Assembly: GCA_016841045.1 (NCBI GenBank)
Contig: JAENZX010000031.1
Location: 1 to 43,551, forward strand
DNA length: 43,551 nucleotides
Direction: 5' to 3'
DNA from: Thermincola carboxydiphila
Lineage (GTDB): Bacteria; Bacillota; Thermincolia; Thermincolales; UBA2595
The notes under the pieces are model-generated. The model did not search any database. It worked only from the letters and a program-made list of their open reading frames with translations, and was not told where the DNA came from. This document shows, one piece after another, positions 32,514-40,235 of the stretch. The translations under genes were made by a program, and so were the position numbers. How positions within the stretch are numbered: the stretch's first letter is position 1; every line of letters begins with the position of its first letter.

Positions 32514-32708
32514 TGACATGATAAACTAAAAAATTCGGTTAAAAAATCATCTCCCAATTTAGTAACGCAAGTAGCTTGAGCATTTACAATACTGCCGGTT
32601 TGCGGGTCTATCTCTAATCCTACACCAAAAACCTTATAAAGCACTTCCATAGTCGTACCTTCAAGCAGGCGAGCATATCCAACACAGAGAACAAGTATTG
32701 GAATTCAT
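32514..32708 (-). pseudogene. Frameshifted, truncated DUF3870 gene
   Basis: The minus strand starts ATGAATTCCAATACTTG, matching the start of the gene at 33056-33490, but one extra base near codon 5 shifts the frame into a stop. In the restored frame it reads LCVGYARLLEGTTMEVLYKVFGVGLEID and continues to FLTEFF, about half of the family length, then homology ends. A weak ribosome binding site remains. It sits directly downstream of leader copy B. Confidence 0.75.
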
Positions 32709-32762
32709 ATTAACTCTTCCCTTCATGTAAAATTAGCAGGCACTAATAACAGTTACAAAAAC

Positions 32763-32887
32763 AAAAAACCAGCCCCAATATTTTCATTAAGAAAATAGTG
32801 GTAGCTGGTTATTGATCTAACTGTAGAGATTTTTGCGATCCCTGGTTAGAACGGCAGCTAACCTTCGGGAGAACCATTTAGGTTTCC
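32763..32887 (-). ncRNA. Structured leader copy B
   Basis: Closely matches leader copy A over the P2-P3-terminator part (P2 at 32844-32863, terminator 32767-32810, T-tract 32763-32768). P1 is GGAGAACC/GGTTTCC (about 32868-32887): different bases from copy A, same hairpin. Changes within P3 and the terminator loop are few. It now leads only into a broken DUF3870 gene and the intact copy behind it. Confidence 0.65.
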
Positions 32888-33055
32888 TTTAGCTTCACAT
32901 ATTCTTTTATATTAAGTAATTTCAACCTATACCTATTTGAATTCTTACTTACTTTTAATTTAATATACAACAAGTTTCAAGTTCAGAATACAAAACATCC
33001 GTGAAATGTCATTAATTGCCTCCAAGCGGTTGATGATTAAAGTTAATCGGTAGCA

Positions 33056-33490
33056 CTAGCAGTCTTCCATAACCCAACCTTTCTCAATAAACCAGTCTCT
33101 ACAACTAAAATGCGTCTTCGTCACTAGCGTATGAACGTTGTCTATCTTCGGGTTTAGGTTGGGTTTTTGGTTAACCTCTTTTTTATAACTTAAATATTCA
33201 TTATAGGCTTTTTGCGCAGCCGCTAAAATGGCTTTACTTCCAGGTGCCCGGTAATTCCTACTAATCTGTTCCAAAATATCCTTAAAATCAGTTTCAACAT
33301 TTTTATTGATAAAGAATTTGGTTAAGAAATCGTTTCCAAGTCCAGTAACACTTGTTGTTTGAGCTCTGACTATAATACTGCTTTCCGTTTCTATTTCTAA
33401 TCCTAGGCCGAAAACCTTATAAAGCACTGCCATTGTCGTACCCTCAGGTAGGCGAGCATATCCAACACAGAGAATGGTATTTGAATTCAT
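33056..33490 (-). CDS. DUF3870-type protein, copy 2
   Basis: A 144-residue paralogue of the protein at 31986-32405, nearly identical over LCVGYARLPEG, FGLGLEIE, VRAQTTSVTGLGND, KFFINKN-ETDFKDILEQIS and KAYNEYLSYKK. After about residue 108 it has an unrelated tail with a Cys pair (FSCRDWFIEKGWVMEDC), perhaps fused by frameshift or recombination. AAAGGAGAG lies 5 nt before the ATG. No leader copy precedes it. Function unknown; the link to CoA-ester genes is positional only. Confidence 0.75.
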   Translation of the reverse strand: MNSNTILCVGYARLPEGTTMAVLYKVFGLGLEIETESSIIVRAQTTSVTGLGNDFLTKFFINKNVETDFKDILEQISRNYRAPGSKAILAAAQKAYNEYLSYKKEVNQKPNLNPKIDNVHTLVTKTHFSCRDWFIEKGWVMEDC

Positions 33491-33730
33491 ATCAACTCTC
33501 CTTTCAATTTAAATTGCCGGACATTAAAAATAAACTGTAAAAATAATCGAAGTTCCATTTCTTGATAAATTTTACTTATTTGTAACAATTATATTAATAA
33601 GTTAATCTCGCTTCTATAAATTTTTCTTTAATGAACAAATTTTAAGGCCCATTGGAACAGTTAGGTTCTTTAACTGCTTAATGTCTAAAATCTACCGTTA
33701 ATGAAGACTTTAAGTTTAAAGTGCACATTT

Positions 33731-33774
33731 TTAAAACCCTTCTATGATAGTTAAGATATTCTACCATAGAAGGG
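33731..33774 (-). terminator. Terminator of the EamA transporter gene
   Basis: Perfect 10-bp stem CCCTTCTATG (33737-33746)/CATAGAAGGG (33765-33774), followed on the minus strand by TTTTAAAAAT, 10 bp after the stop codon. Confidence 0.75.
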
Positions 33775-33784
33775 CTTCTCTATT

Positions 33785-34738
33785 TTATATATCCTTATTT
33801 GGGGTCTGATTTCCCACTTTAGGATCAGACCGCTTAACCGGCCTGGTCCCCCATATTACTCCCCAGAGAATGAGGGTACCACCAATAAAATGATATTGGT
33901 TAGGAACTTCCCCAAGTAAAAAATAACTCATCACAGCTGTAAACAGAGGAATCAGATTATAAAACATTGATGCTTTACCGGGACCTACCTGAGCAATACC
34001 TCGGTTCCAAAGCCAAAAGGCAATTACCGAGGGAAAAACGCCCAAATAGATGATTCCGATAATAGTCTTCCAGGTTATGGGGCCGACAGGGTGAAAATTT
34101 AATTCAATATAGGCCGCCGGGAATAGGGCCAGCAAACCAAAAAAGATGCTTATGGTAGTTAAAACAATCGGCGGGACAGTATGTACTGCTTTTTTTACTC
34201 CAATAGAGTACGCTGCCCAAACAAAGGCACCACATAGAATTAGTATATCACCCTGATTAAAATCTAGATTGGTTAATCGCGCAGGCTGTCCCTGCACCGT
34301 AATCCAAGCTACACCTAAAAACGATAAGATTAGTCCAATGATTTGTTTGCCCCGTAGTTTATCCCCAAGCACAAAGATAGAGAGCCCCACTGTAAGGGTT
34401 GGGCTAAGAGCATTTATCAGAGTGGCGTTAACAGGTGATGTCTGCTTAAGTCCTGTATATAAAAGGGTATTAAAAGCAAAAACACCTGTAATTCCGAGAA
34501 AAATTAACCATCCCCAGGTCTTTAGCGCCCTATTCTTAATTGTATACTTTTTCCGGTAATATAAAAAGACTGGTAATAAGCATAGAAACGCTACAGTAAA
34601 ACGTCCCGTTGTTAGCGCTGCGGGGGACAAAGTTAGTACCAACTGTTTACCAACGATAAAGTTGCTTCCCCATATCAGAGGAACTAATGTCAAAGCGAAA
34701 TACGGTGAATAGAATATCTTTGACAATATCGCTATCAT
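33785..34738 (-). CDS. EamA-family (DMT) transporter
   Basis: A 317-residue membrane protein with about ten segments in two repeats (each an EamA domain, about 15-145 and 160-295). The N-terminal PLIWGSNFIVGKQLV and the second-repeat segments are typical of the drug/metabolite transporter superfamily. The C-terminus is basic. It may export an amino acid or metabolite; no substrate is indicated. GGGGAGGAAG lies before the ATG. It has its own terminator and is the second gene after the FMN reductase, 50 bp downstream. Confidence 0.85.
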   Translation of the reverse strand: MIAILSKIFYSPYFALTLVPLIWGSNFIVGKQLVLTLSPAALTTGRFTVAFLCLLPVFLYYRKKYTIKNRALKTWGWLIFLGITGVFAFNTLLYTGLKQTSPVNATLINALSPTLTVGLSIFVLGDKLRGKQIIGLILSFLGVAWITVQGQPARLTNLDFNQGDILILCGAFVWAAYSIGVKKAVHTVPPIVLTTISIFFGLLALFPAAYIELNFHPVGPITWKTIIGIIYLGVFPSVIAFWLWNRGIAQVGPGKASMFYNLIPLFTAVMSYFLLGEVPNQYHFIGGTLILWGVIWGTRPVKRSDPKVGNQTPNKDI

Positions 34739-34788
34739 ACTTCCTCCCCTCTCCGGATTATTTTTTTAGTTTCCTTCTTTTGCCTGAT

Positions 34789-35625
34789 TTATTCCGGCTT
34801 AAGCCATATATCATTCCATTTATAACGATTTCTGACTTCTGCCAACTCCTCCCGGCGGGAAATAAACTCCTTAGCCTTTACACTGAGCCACCGTTGGAAA
34901 TGGTTCTGCAAAGTATCTTTATCAAACATGTTGCTGGCACCACCATAGACCCATCTGACGCCTTCATTGCCCACAAGCAGGCTAGCCCTTTGACCGCATA
35001 TAGGGCAAACTAGGGTCTGTGGGTCAACAAACTTCCAGGTTTGGGACCAACATGTAGGGCACTCGCCTTCCCTGACCTGACGAGCCTGCCCAAACAAAGC
35101 CTTTCCCATTTCATGGGCTCTGGTTAAAGCACCTTCACCCAAAACTCCCTCCCCTGGCAAAGCCCCAATAAACACCTGACTGTCCTTGAGATCAAAACCT
35201 AAAAACCTGGCAATAGTATTGAGAGCAGTAAGGGTATACCCCTCCCTACCGGCAATACCTGAAGTGGCAATAATCACACAGGGCTTACCCCATAACTCGT
35301 CGTATAGTTGAGCTAGGGCAATAACACGGTCAGCTAGTACTTTGATTACCGCTGCCGGTCCCAGGGCATAACAAGGAGCGGAGAGTATAATGCCGTCAGC
35401 TGCTTTAATCTTCTCAACCAGAAAATATAGATTATCATCAATAGGGCACCGCTTTCCTGGTATCACGCAGGTATAACATCCACGGCACAAGCCAAGATTT
35501 AAATCAGCCATCCTCAACAATTCCAGCTGACATTCATCTCCTGCTGCCGCCGCTACTTCTTTGGATAGCATCTCTCCATTAGCATATCTGCGTTGAGAAG
35601 CTATCAAACCTAATATCTTTTTCAT
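34789..35625 (-). CDS. NADPH-dependent FMN reductase-like flavoprotein with C-terminal zinc ribbon
   Basis: A 278-residue flavodoxin-fold protein. Residues 1-190 match the multimeric flavodoxin/FMN reductase family, with the motif LCRGCYTCVIPGKRCPIDD near 46-64, which in this family can bind a cluster or provide redox Cys, and SAPCYALGPAAVIKVLADR near 82-100. A second module near 195-225 has CPTCWSQTW...CPICGQ, a zinc-ribbon pattern not usual in the family. The ATG at 35625 fits the AAGGA site better than the one at 35631. Electron-transfer role is likely; partner unknown. Confidence 0.75.
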   Translation of the reverse strand: MKKILGLIASQRRYANGEMLSKEVAAAAGDECQLELLRMADLNLGLCRGCYTCVIPGKRCPIDDNLYFLVEKIKAADGIILSAPCYALGPAAVIKVLADRVIALAQLYDELWGKPCVIIATSGIAGREGYTLTALNTIARFLGFDLKDSQVFIGALPGEGVLGEGALTRAHEMGKALFGQARQVREGECPTCWSQTWKFVDPQTLVCPICGQRASLLVGNEGVRWVYGGASNMFDKDTLQNHFQRWLSVKAKEFISRREELAEVRNRYKWNDIWLKPE

Positions 35626-35670
35626 GCTCATTCCATCCTTTAACTCTTTATTTTAAAAAAATTTTCGTCT

Positions 35671-35700
35671 AACTTAATTTAACTTAATTTAACTTAATTT
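35671..35700. repeat. Tandem repeat, three copies of a 10-bp unit
   Basis: AACTTAATTT repeated three times without interruption, in the divergent promoter region between the FMN reductase and MoxR genes. Helical-repeat spacing could matter for a regulator or DNA bending, or it may be slippage. Confidence 0.8.
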
Positions 35701-35723
35701 CGGTTTGTGCACAAAGGTTAAAA

Positions 35724-35752
35724 TTGACTTTCCAAGTTTATTTTGATAATCT
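35724..35752 (+). promoter_or_regulatory. Sigma-A promoter of the MoxR-VWA operon
   Basis: TTGACT (35724-35729), 17-nt spacer, TAATCT (35747-35752); AAGGAGAG and the ATG follow about 35 bp later. Confidence 0.7.
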
Positions 35753-35786
35753 TGAATTGAATTGTTTTCATAAGGAGAGATGATAA

Positions 35787-36662
35787 ATGACAACAAATTT
35801 TTCGCGCTTTGAAGGTACTGAAGACTATATAGTTTCAGAAGATTTGCGCAATAGTGTTAACGTGGCAGTGGCCCTGTCTAAACCACTACTCCTCAAAGGA
35901 GAGCCTGGCACAGGTAAAACACTTCTGGCCCAGAGTATCGCAAAAGCCCTCGGTTTACAGCTAATTATCTGGAATATTAAATCCACTACCAAAGCACAGG
36001 ATGGACTCTATGTTTATGACACTGTACAACGCTTGTACGACACTCAATTTGGTAATAAAGACGTTTCTGATATTAAACAATATATTAAACTGGGCAAGCT
36101 TGGGGAAGCTTTTACTTCCGAACAACAGGTGGTACTCCTCATTGATGAGATTGATAAAGCCGATCTGGAATTCCCCAATGACTTACTGTGGGAGCTGGAC
36201 GTAATGAACTTCCATATCCCGGAAACCAGCGAAACCATCACTGCAAAGAATCGCCCTATCGTAATTATCACCAGTAATGCTGAAAAGGAACTTCCTGATC
36301 CCTTCTTACGCCGCTGTATCTTTCACTACATTTCTTTCCCTGAAGCAGATATGATGGAACAGATTATTAAAGTCCATTATCCAGATTTAGAGAATACATT
36401 GCTAAATGAGGCCCTAAAAGCCTTCTATTGGATTAGAAGTCAACATAATTTGCATAAAAAACCAAGCACCAGTGAATTACTGGATTGGGTTCAAGCCTTG
36501 TCCGCCGGTGGAATCAGCCCCGATCATATTTATCAGGAACTACCTTTCCTTGGCACCCTGTTGAAGAAGAACCAGGACTTTGATACTATATTGCGTCGGG
36601 TCCATAACCGGGGAACAGGGGAAAATCAGCAGACAGGAACCCGTATATTCCGAAACTGGTAG
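35787..36662 (+). CDS. MoxR-type AAA+ ATPase
   Basis: A 291-residue AAA+ chaperone. Walker A GEPGTGKT near 38-45, Walker B VVLLIDEID near 115-123, and the sensor segment PIVIITSNAEKELPDPFLRRC near 157-177 are present. MoxR proteins work with VWA-domain partners to insert cofactors or mature complexes. AAGGAGAG lies 8 nt before the ATG. It is 15 bp from the VWA gene and the pair forms the only plus-strand operon in the window. The client is not known; in CO dehydrogenase clusters CoxD/CoxE have this arrangement. Confidence 0.87.
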   Translation: MTTNFSRFEGTEDYIVSEDLRNSVNVAVALSKPLLLKGEPGTGKTLLAQSIAKALGLQLIIWNIKSTTKAQDGLYVYDTVQRLYDTQFGNKDVSDIKQYIKLGKLGEAFTSEQQVVLLIDEIDKADLEFPNDLLWELDVMNFHIPETSETITAKNRPIVIITSNAEKELPDPFLRRCIFHYISFPEADMMEQIIKVHYPDLENTLLNEALKAFYWIRSQHNLHKKPSTSELLDWVQALSAGGISPDHIYQELPFLGTLLKKNQDFDTILRRVHNRGTGENQQTGTRIFRNW

Positions 36663-36677
36663 AAAGCAGGGATAACT

Positions 36678-37883
36678 ATGTTCATTAACTTTTTCTACCT
36701 GCTCAAAAGAGAAGGTGTCCCAGTCAGTATCACAGAATGGATGACACTAATGGAAGCCCTCAGCAAAGGGATGGCCGCCTCTAGTCTGACAAGCTTCTAT
36801 TACCTGGCAAGGGCTATTCTAGTAAAAAGTGAAACCAACTTCGACAAATATGACTTAGCTTTTTCTAAATACTTTCAGGGTATAGAGACTCCCGCTCAGA
36901 TTAGCGATCAGGTTCTTAATTGGCTGGAGAATTCGCTGCCTCCTCTGGACATGAATATCGACTTAGAAGAAAGGCTCAAGTACCAGTTGGAAAACTTGGA
37001 CCTAAATGAATTAAAGAAAACGTTTGAAGAACGTCTGAAGGAGCAGAAGGCCGAACACCATGGCGGATCCAAATGGGTTGGTACTGGGGGTACATCACCT
37101 TTTGGTCATTCTGGTTATCATCCAGGTGGCATCCGGGTTGGAGGAGCTTCCCTGCGTCGCTCTGCAGTTAAGGTAGCAGGTGAACGAAAGTACTATGAAT
37201 TTCGAGGGGATGAAACCTTAGGTGTCAGACAGTTTGAGGTGGCCCTTCGAAAGCTGCGTCAATTTACTACCCGATTAGAGGGTCCTAAAGATTTGCTTGA
37301 CCTGGATACAACAATTTCTGAAACCTGCAATAACGCCGGTAAACTAAAACTTGTATGGACAAGACCCAGCAAGAATTCAGTTAAAGTTATCCTATTAATG
37401 GATTCTGGGGGTTCCATGGGACCGTACTACAGGCTCTGTAATCAGCTTTTTACGGCGGTAAATAAAACCACTCAATTTAAATCCATGGAAATTTATTATT
37501 TTCATAATTGTGTTTACGATCAACTTTATTTGACTCCAACATGTCGGCAAAGTGAGTCTATTAAAACCGAAGAATTTCTTCGGACCCATAATTCAGACCA
37601 TAAACTGATTTTTGTGGGTGATGCCACTATGGCCCCCAGCGAGCTTACAGAGGTAAACGGTATTATTGACTGGGGTATGACCAACGATGAACCAGGTTTA
37701 ACCTGGCTGGAAAGACTAGCCCATCATTTTCCCCATAATGTTTGGCTGAACCCAGTTGCTGAGACCTACTGGGAGTCTTCCAGTTCATATACTATTCAGC
37801 TTATTAAAAAGGTTTTCCCAATGTTTGAATTGACCGTTGACGGTCTTGAGCAAGCTGTTAAAAAATTAAAAGTCAGGCAGTAG
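36678..37883 (+). CDS. CoxE-like VWA-domain protein
   Basis: A 401-residue protein with an N-terminal helical region, a Gly-rich linker (about 134-160, HHGGSKWVGTGGTSPFGHSG) and a C-terminal von Willebrand A domain (about 215-395). The metal site normally reads DxSxS; here it is MDSGGSMG near 238-245, so the middle Ser is Gly, and GDATM near 311-315 provides a later site residue. This is the partner of the MoxR-type ATPase directly upstream. A bidirectional terminator follows. The likely job is maturation of an enzyme elsewhere in the genome. Confidence 0.82.
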   Translation: MFINFFYLLKREGVPVSITEWMTLMEALSKGMAASSLTSFYYLARAILVKSETNFDKYDLAFSKYFQGIETPAQISDQVLNWLENSLPPLDMNIDLEERLKYQLENLDLNELKKTFEERLKEQKAEHHGGSKWVGTGGTSPFGHSGYHPGGIRVGGASLRRSAVKVAGERKYYEFRGDETLGVRQFEVALRKLRQFTTRLEGPKDLLDLDTTISETCNNAGKLKLVWTRPSKNSVKVILLMDSGGSMGPYYRLCNQLFTAVNKTTQFKSMEIYYFHNCVYDQLYLTPTCRQSESIKTEEFLRTHNSDHKLIFVGDATMAPSELTEVNGIIDWGMTNDEPGLTWLERLAHHFPHNVWLNPVAETYWESSSSYTIQLIKKVFPMFELTVDGLEQAVKKLKVRQ

Positions 37884-37901
37884 AACAAGATATTTAAAAT
37901 T

Positions 37902-37929
37902 AATCCCCCATAGCAAATTATGGGGGATT
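37902..37929. terminator. Bidirectional terminator between convergent genes
   Basis: AATCCCCCATA (37902-37912) pairs with TATGGGGGATT (37919-37929), a perfect 11-bp stem with 6-nt loop, followed by GTTTTTATTT on the plus strand and TAATTTTAAA on the minus strand. It serves the VWA gene and the thioesterase gene, whose stop is at 37935. Confidence 0.85.
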
Positions 37930-37934
37930 AGTTT

Positions 37935-38393
37935 TTATTTATGTATAACATATAACCCTCGATATCTGGCCACCACTTCCTGGCCGTCTTTTATTAAAAC
38001 CTGCAGCTCCAATCGTGCCTTACCTACTTTTGCATAGGTCTTGAAGAAACGGTCTCTCTTTTCGTTATTTATCAGTTCACATTGAGCAATGAAGTCAGTA
38101 CTTATGGGCTTAATATATTCAATGGAACTTTTCTGTAAAACTATTTTAACATTTGGATCAAGACTTAATATATTACTAAATACCATGGCCCAGCCACATA
38201 ACGTCATTACACCATGGATGCTCCCTCCAAAGGCCGATGAATTAAAGCCAATGTTAGGACTTAGCTTTGCTCCTATTCTAACTTTCCGAGGCTTAAATTC
38301 TTCAACAGTCAGACCCATTTCTTTAGAAATTGGGATTTCTTTATGAAGAAGCTCTTCAAACTGTCTTTCATCAATATTCGTATACCCATTCAT
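37935..38393 (-). CDS. YiiD-type hotdog thioesterase
   Basis: A 152-residue hotdog-fold protein. SSAFGGSIHGVMTLCGWAMVF near 51-71 matches the thioesterase domain known from the YiiD C-terminus, and ARYRGLYVIHK closes the protein. It would hydrolyse an acyl-CoA, perhaps releasing CoA when beta-oxidation stalls. It is the last gene after the crotonase, with a hairpin at 38421-38458 in the 106-bp gap. GAGG lies upstream of the ATG. Confidence 0.78.
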   Translation of the reverse strand: MNGYTNIDERQFEELLHKEIPISKEMGLTVEEFKPRKVRIGAKLSPNIGFNSSAFGGSIHGVMTLCGWAMVFSNILSLDPNVKIVLQKSSIEYIKPISTDFIAQCELINNEKRDRFFKTYAKVGKARLELQVLIKDGQEVVARYRGLYVIHK

Positions 38394-38420
38394 AAGACAT
38401 CACTCCTCTGAATAGAGTAG

Positions 38421-38458
38421 CAGCCTCTCTCAGCAATAATCCGTTGCAGGAGAGGCTG
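38421..38458. repeat. Inverted repeat between thioesterase and crotonase genes
   Basis: CAGCCTCTC (38421-38429) pairs with GAGAGGCTG (38450-38458), with a further GCAA/TTGC inner pairing. A T-tract (38459-38463) follows only on the plus strand, the opposite direction to the genes. It may be an mRNA-processing hairpin or terminate antisense transcription. Confidence 0.6.
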
Positions 38459-38499
38459 TTTTTATCACCGCTTCATCGGTTAAACGAATAAGTCGGGCT

Positions 38500-39282
38500 C
38501 TATTTGGATTCGAAATTAGCAGGTCTTTTTTCTAAGAAGGCTGCCATGCCTTCTTTTTGATCGTAGGTAGTGAAACAAAAACCAAAACAGTTAGCTTCGT
38601 GAGAATATGCCCTGTCAGAATCCATTTCCAAACCTTCGTTGATAGCTTGTTTAGCTAATCTAACCGCGATCTGACCTTTAGAAGCAATTTTTTTGGCCAT
38701 TGCTTTTGCCGTTTCCAAAAGCTCTTCAGGGGGTACGATTTTATTAACAAGACCAATCCGCAAGGCTTCCTGTGCCTTAATAATATCTCCGGTAAAGATC
38801 AGTTCTTTAGCAATGCCTTTACCTACCAAACGGGGGAGCCGCTGCGATCCGGCAAAACCCGGAATAATGCCAAGATTAATCTCAGGTTGACCAAATTTAG
38901 CCTTTTCACTGGCGATTCTGATATCACAGCACATAGCCAGTTCGCATCCACCGCCTAAGGCAAAACCATTAATTGCAGCTATGACTGGTTTTTTATTGTT
39001 TTCAATTTGTTTTAAAACTTGCTGCCCCAAGATTGAAAAATCTCTACCTTCTAGGGGCTCTAAAACCTTCATATAGTCTATATCGGCACCTGCAACAAAT
39101 GCTTTATCTCCTGAACCGGTTAGAATAATAACATCGACATCGTCATTGCTTTCTAGCTCTGAAAATGCTCGACCAAGGTCCTTAACAGTTGCAGGATTTA
39201 ATGAATTCATGGCATTGGGGCGGTTAACATACACAACAGCAATCTTTTCTTCTATTTCTATTAACAGGTTTTCAAAAACCAT
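38500..39282 (-). CDS. Enoyl-CoA hydratase (crotonase family)
   Basis: A 260-residue crotonase, with AFVAGADIDYM near 61-71, ALGGGCELAMCCD near 106-118 and the second Glu region GQPEINLGIIPGFAGSQRLPR near 131-151. It hydrates short-chain enoyl-CoA such as crotonyl-CoA. GGAGGGAAT lies upstream of the ATG. It forms a tight operon with the dehydrogenase (19 bp), thiolase, electron-transfer protein and etfA, so this is the general beta-oxidation copy, distinct from the one at 18779-19558. Confidence 0.9.
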   Translation of the reverse strand: MVFENLLIEIEEKIAVVYVNRPNAMNSLNPATVKDLGRAFSELESNDDVDVIILTGSGDKAFVAGADIDYMKVLEPLEGRDFSILGQQVLKQIENNKKPVIAAINGFALGGGCELAMCCDIRIASEKAKFGQPEINLGIIPGFAGSQRLPRLVGKGIAKELIFTGDIIKAQEALRIGLVNKIVPPEELLETAKAMAKKIASKGQIAVRLAKQAINEGLEMDSDRAYSHEANCFGFCFTTYDQKEGMAAFLEKRPANFESK

Positions 39283-39301
39283 TTGATTCCCTCCAAGTTA
39301 A

Positions 39302-40159
39302 TTACTTCTTTGAGTAATCATAGAAGCCCCGACCGGTTTTTTGTCCCAACCAGCCTGCTTTAACCATCTTGCGAAGCAGGGGACATGCTCTGTATTTGGG
39401 ATCGCCAAAACCATCGTAAAGAACATCCATGATAGCCAGACAAGTATCCAATCCAATTAAATCAGCAAGAGCAATAGGACCCATTGGATGGTTTGCACCA
39501 AACTTCATTACACTGTCAATGGCTTCCGGCGTGCCTACACCTTCGTAGACACAAAAGATAGCTTCATTTATCATTGGAATCAACATTCTGTTTACGGCAA
39601 AGCCAGGAGAATCGTTAATTTCTACAGGAACCTTATTAATTTTCTGAGTCAAGGCTTCGATAGTTTTATATACCTCATCACTGGTTGCAATTCCCCGAAT
39701 TATTTCTACCAGTTTCATCACAGGTACCGGATTGAAAAAATGCATTCCAATTACCTGGGAAGGCCGTCCGGTAACAGCTGCAATCTCTGTAATAGGTAAA
39801 GAAGAGGTGTTGGTAGACAGTATAGCGTGAGCTGGTGCAACTTTATCGAGGGTTTTAAATATTTCGGCCTTTATAGCCATATTTTCTACCGCGGCTTCAA
39901 TAACAACATCTACATCACTTGCATCTTCTAAACTGGTAGATTTAATTATCCGGCCTAAAGCAGCGTTTTTATCTTCTTCAGACAATTTACCTTTAGCAAC
40001 ACTACGCTCCAAATTTTTAGTAATAATGCCAAGGCCTCTCTCAACAAACTCAGTTTTGATATCATTAAGAACTACTGTTATTCCAGCCTGAGCAGCGACT
40101 TGGGCAACACCCCCACCCATCTGTCCAGCGCCAACAACCATTATCTTTTTTACATCCAT
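39302..40159 (-). CDS. 3-hydroxybutyryl-CoA dehydrogenase
   Basis: A 285-residue NAD-dependent dehydrogenase. [14 protein letters not shown] begins at residue 11, the catalytic His is in [18 protein letters not shown] near 136-153, and [15 protein letters not shown] is near 220-234. It oxidises 3-hydroxybutyryl-CoA or a close homologue to the 3-oxo form for the thiolase encoded upstream. It is similar in length to the dehydrogenase at 20814-21680 but clearly diverged. GGGGG precedes the ATG. Confidence 0.92.
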   Translation of the reverse strand: MDVKKIMVVGAGQMGGGVAQVAAQAGITVVLNDIKTEFVERGLGIITKNLERSVAKGKLSEEDKNAALGRIIKSTSLEDASDVDVVIEAAVENMAIKAEIFKTLDKVAPAHAILSTNTSSLPITEIAAVTGRPSQVIGMHFFNPVPVMKLVEIIRGIATSDEVYKTIEALTQKINKVPVEINDSPGFAVNRMLIPMINEAIFCVYEGVGTPEAIDSVMKFGANHPMGPIALADLIGLDTCLAIMDVLYDGFGDPKYRACPLLRKMVKAGWLGQKTGRGFYDYSKK

Positions 40160-40195
40160 TATCCTTGCCCCCTCTTTGATTTGCTGTAGTGATAA

Positions 40196-40225
40196 CCAGC
40201 CAATGAATTTACATTCATTGGCTGG
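40196..40225. repeat. Perfect inverted repeat between thiolase and dehydrogenase genes
   Basis: CCAGCCAATGAAT (40196-40208) pairs with ATTCATTGGCTGG (40213-40225) around TTAC. No T-tract follows on the minus strand, so it is more likely an mRNA-stability or processing hairpin than a full terminator. The AATGAAT/ATTCATT core also occurs in the bamB upstream palindrome. Confidence 0.75.
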
Positions 40226-40235
40226 TCGTAGTTAG

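Larger units (their letters stand above)
32412..33055. other. 644-bp region between the two intact DUF3870 genes
   Basis: Holds a broken DUF3870 gene (32514-32708), leader copy B (32763-32887) and an AT-rich stretch (32890-33000) that should contain the promoter for copy B, though no clear -35/-10 pair was found. Confidence 0.65.

Noticed and set aside
35671-35700. CRISPR-like or iteron array
   Set aside because: Only three contiguous 10-bp units without spacers and no replication or cas gene nearby.
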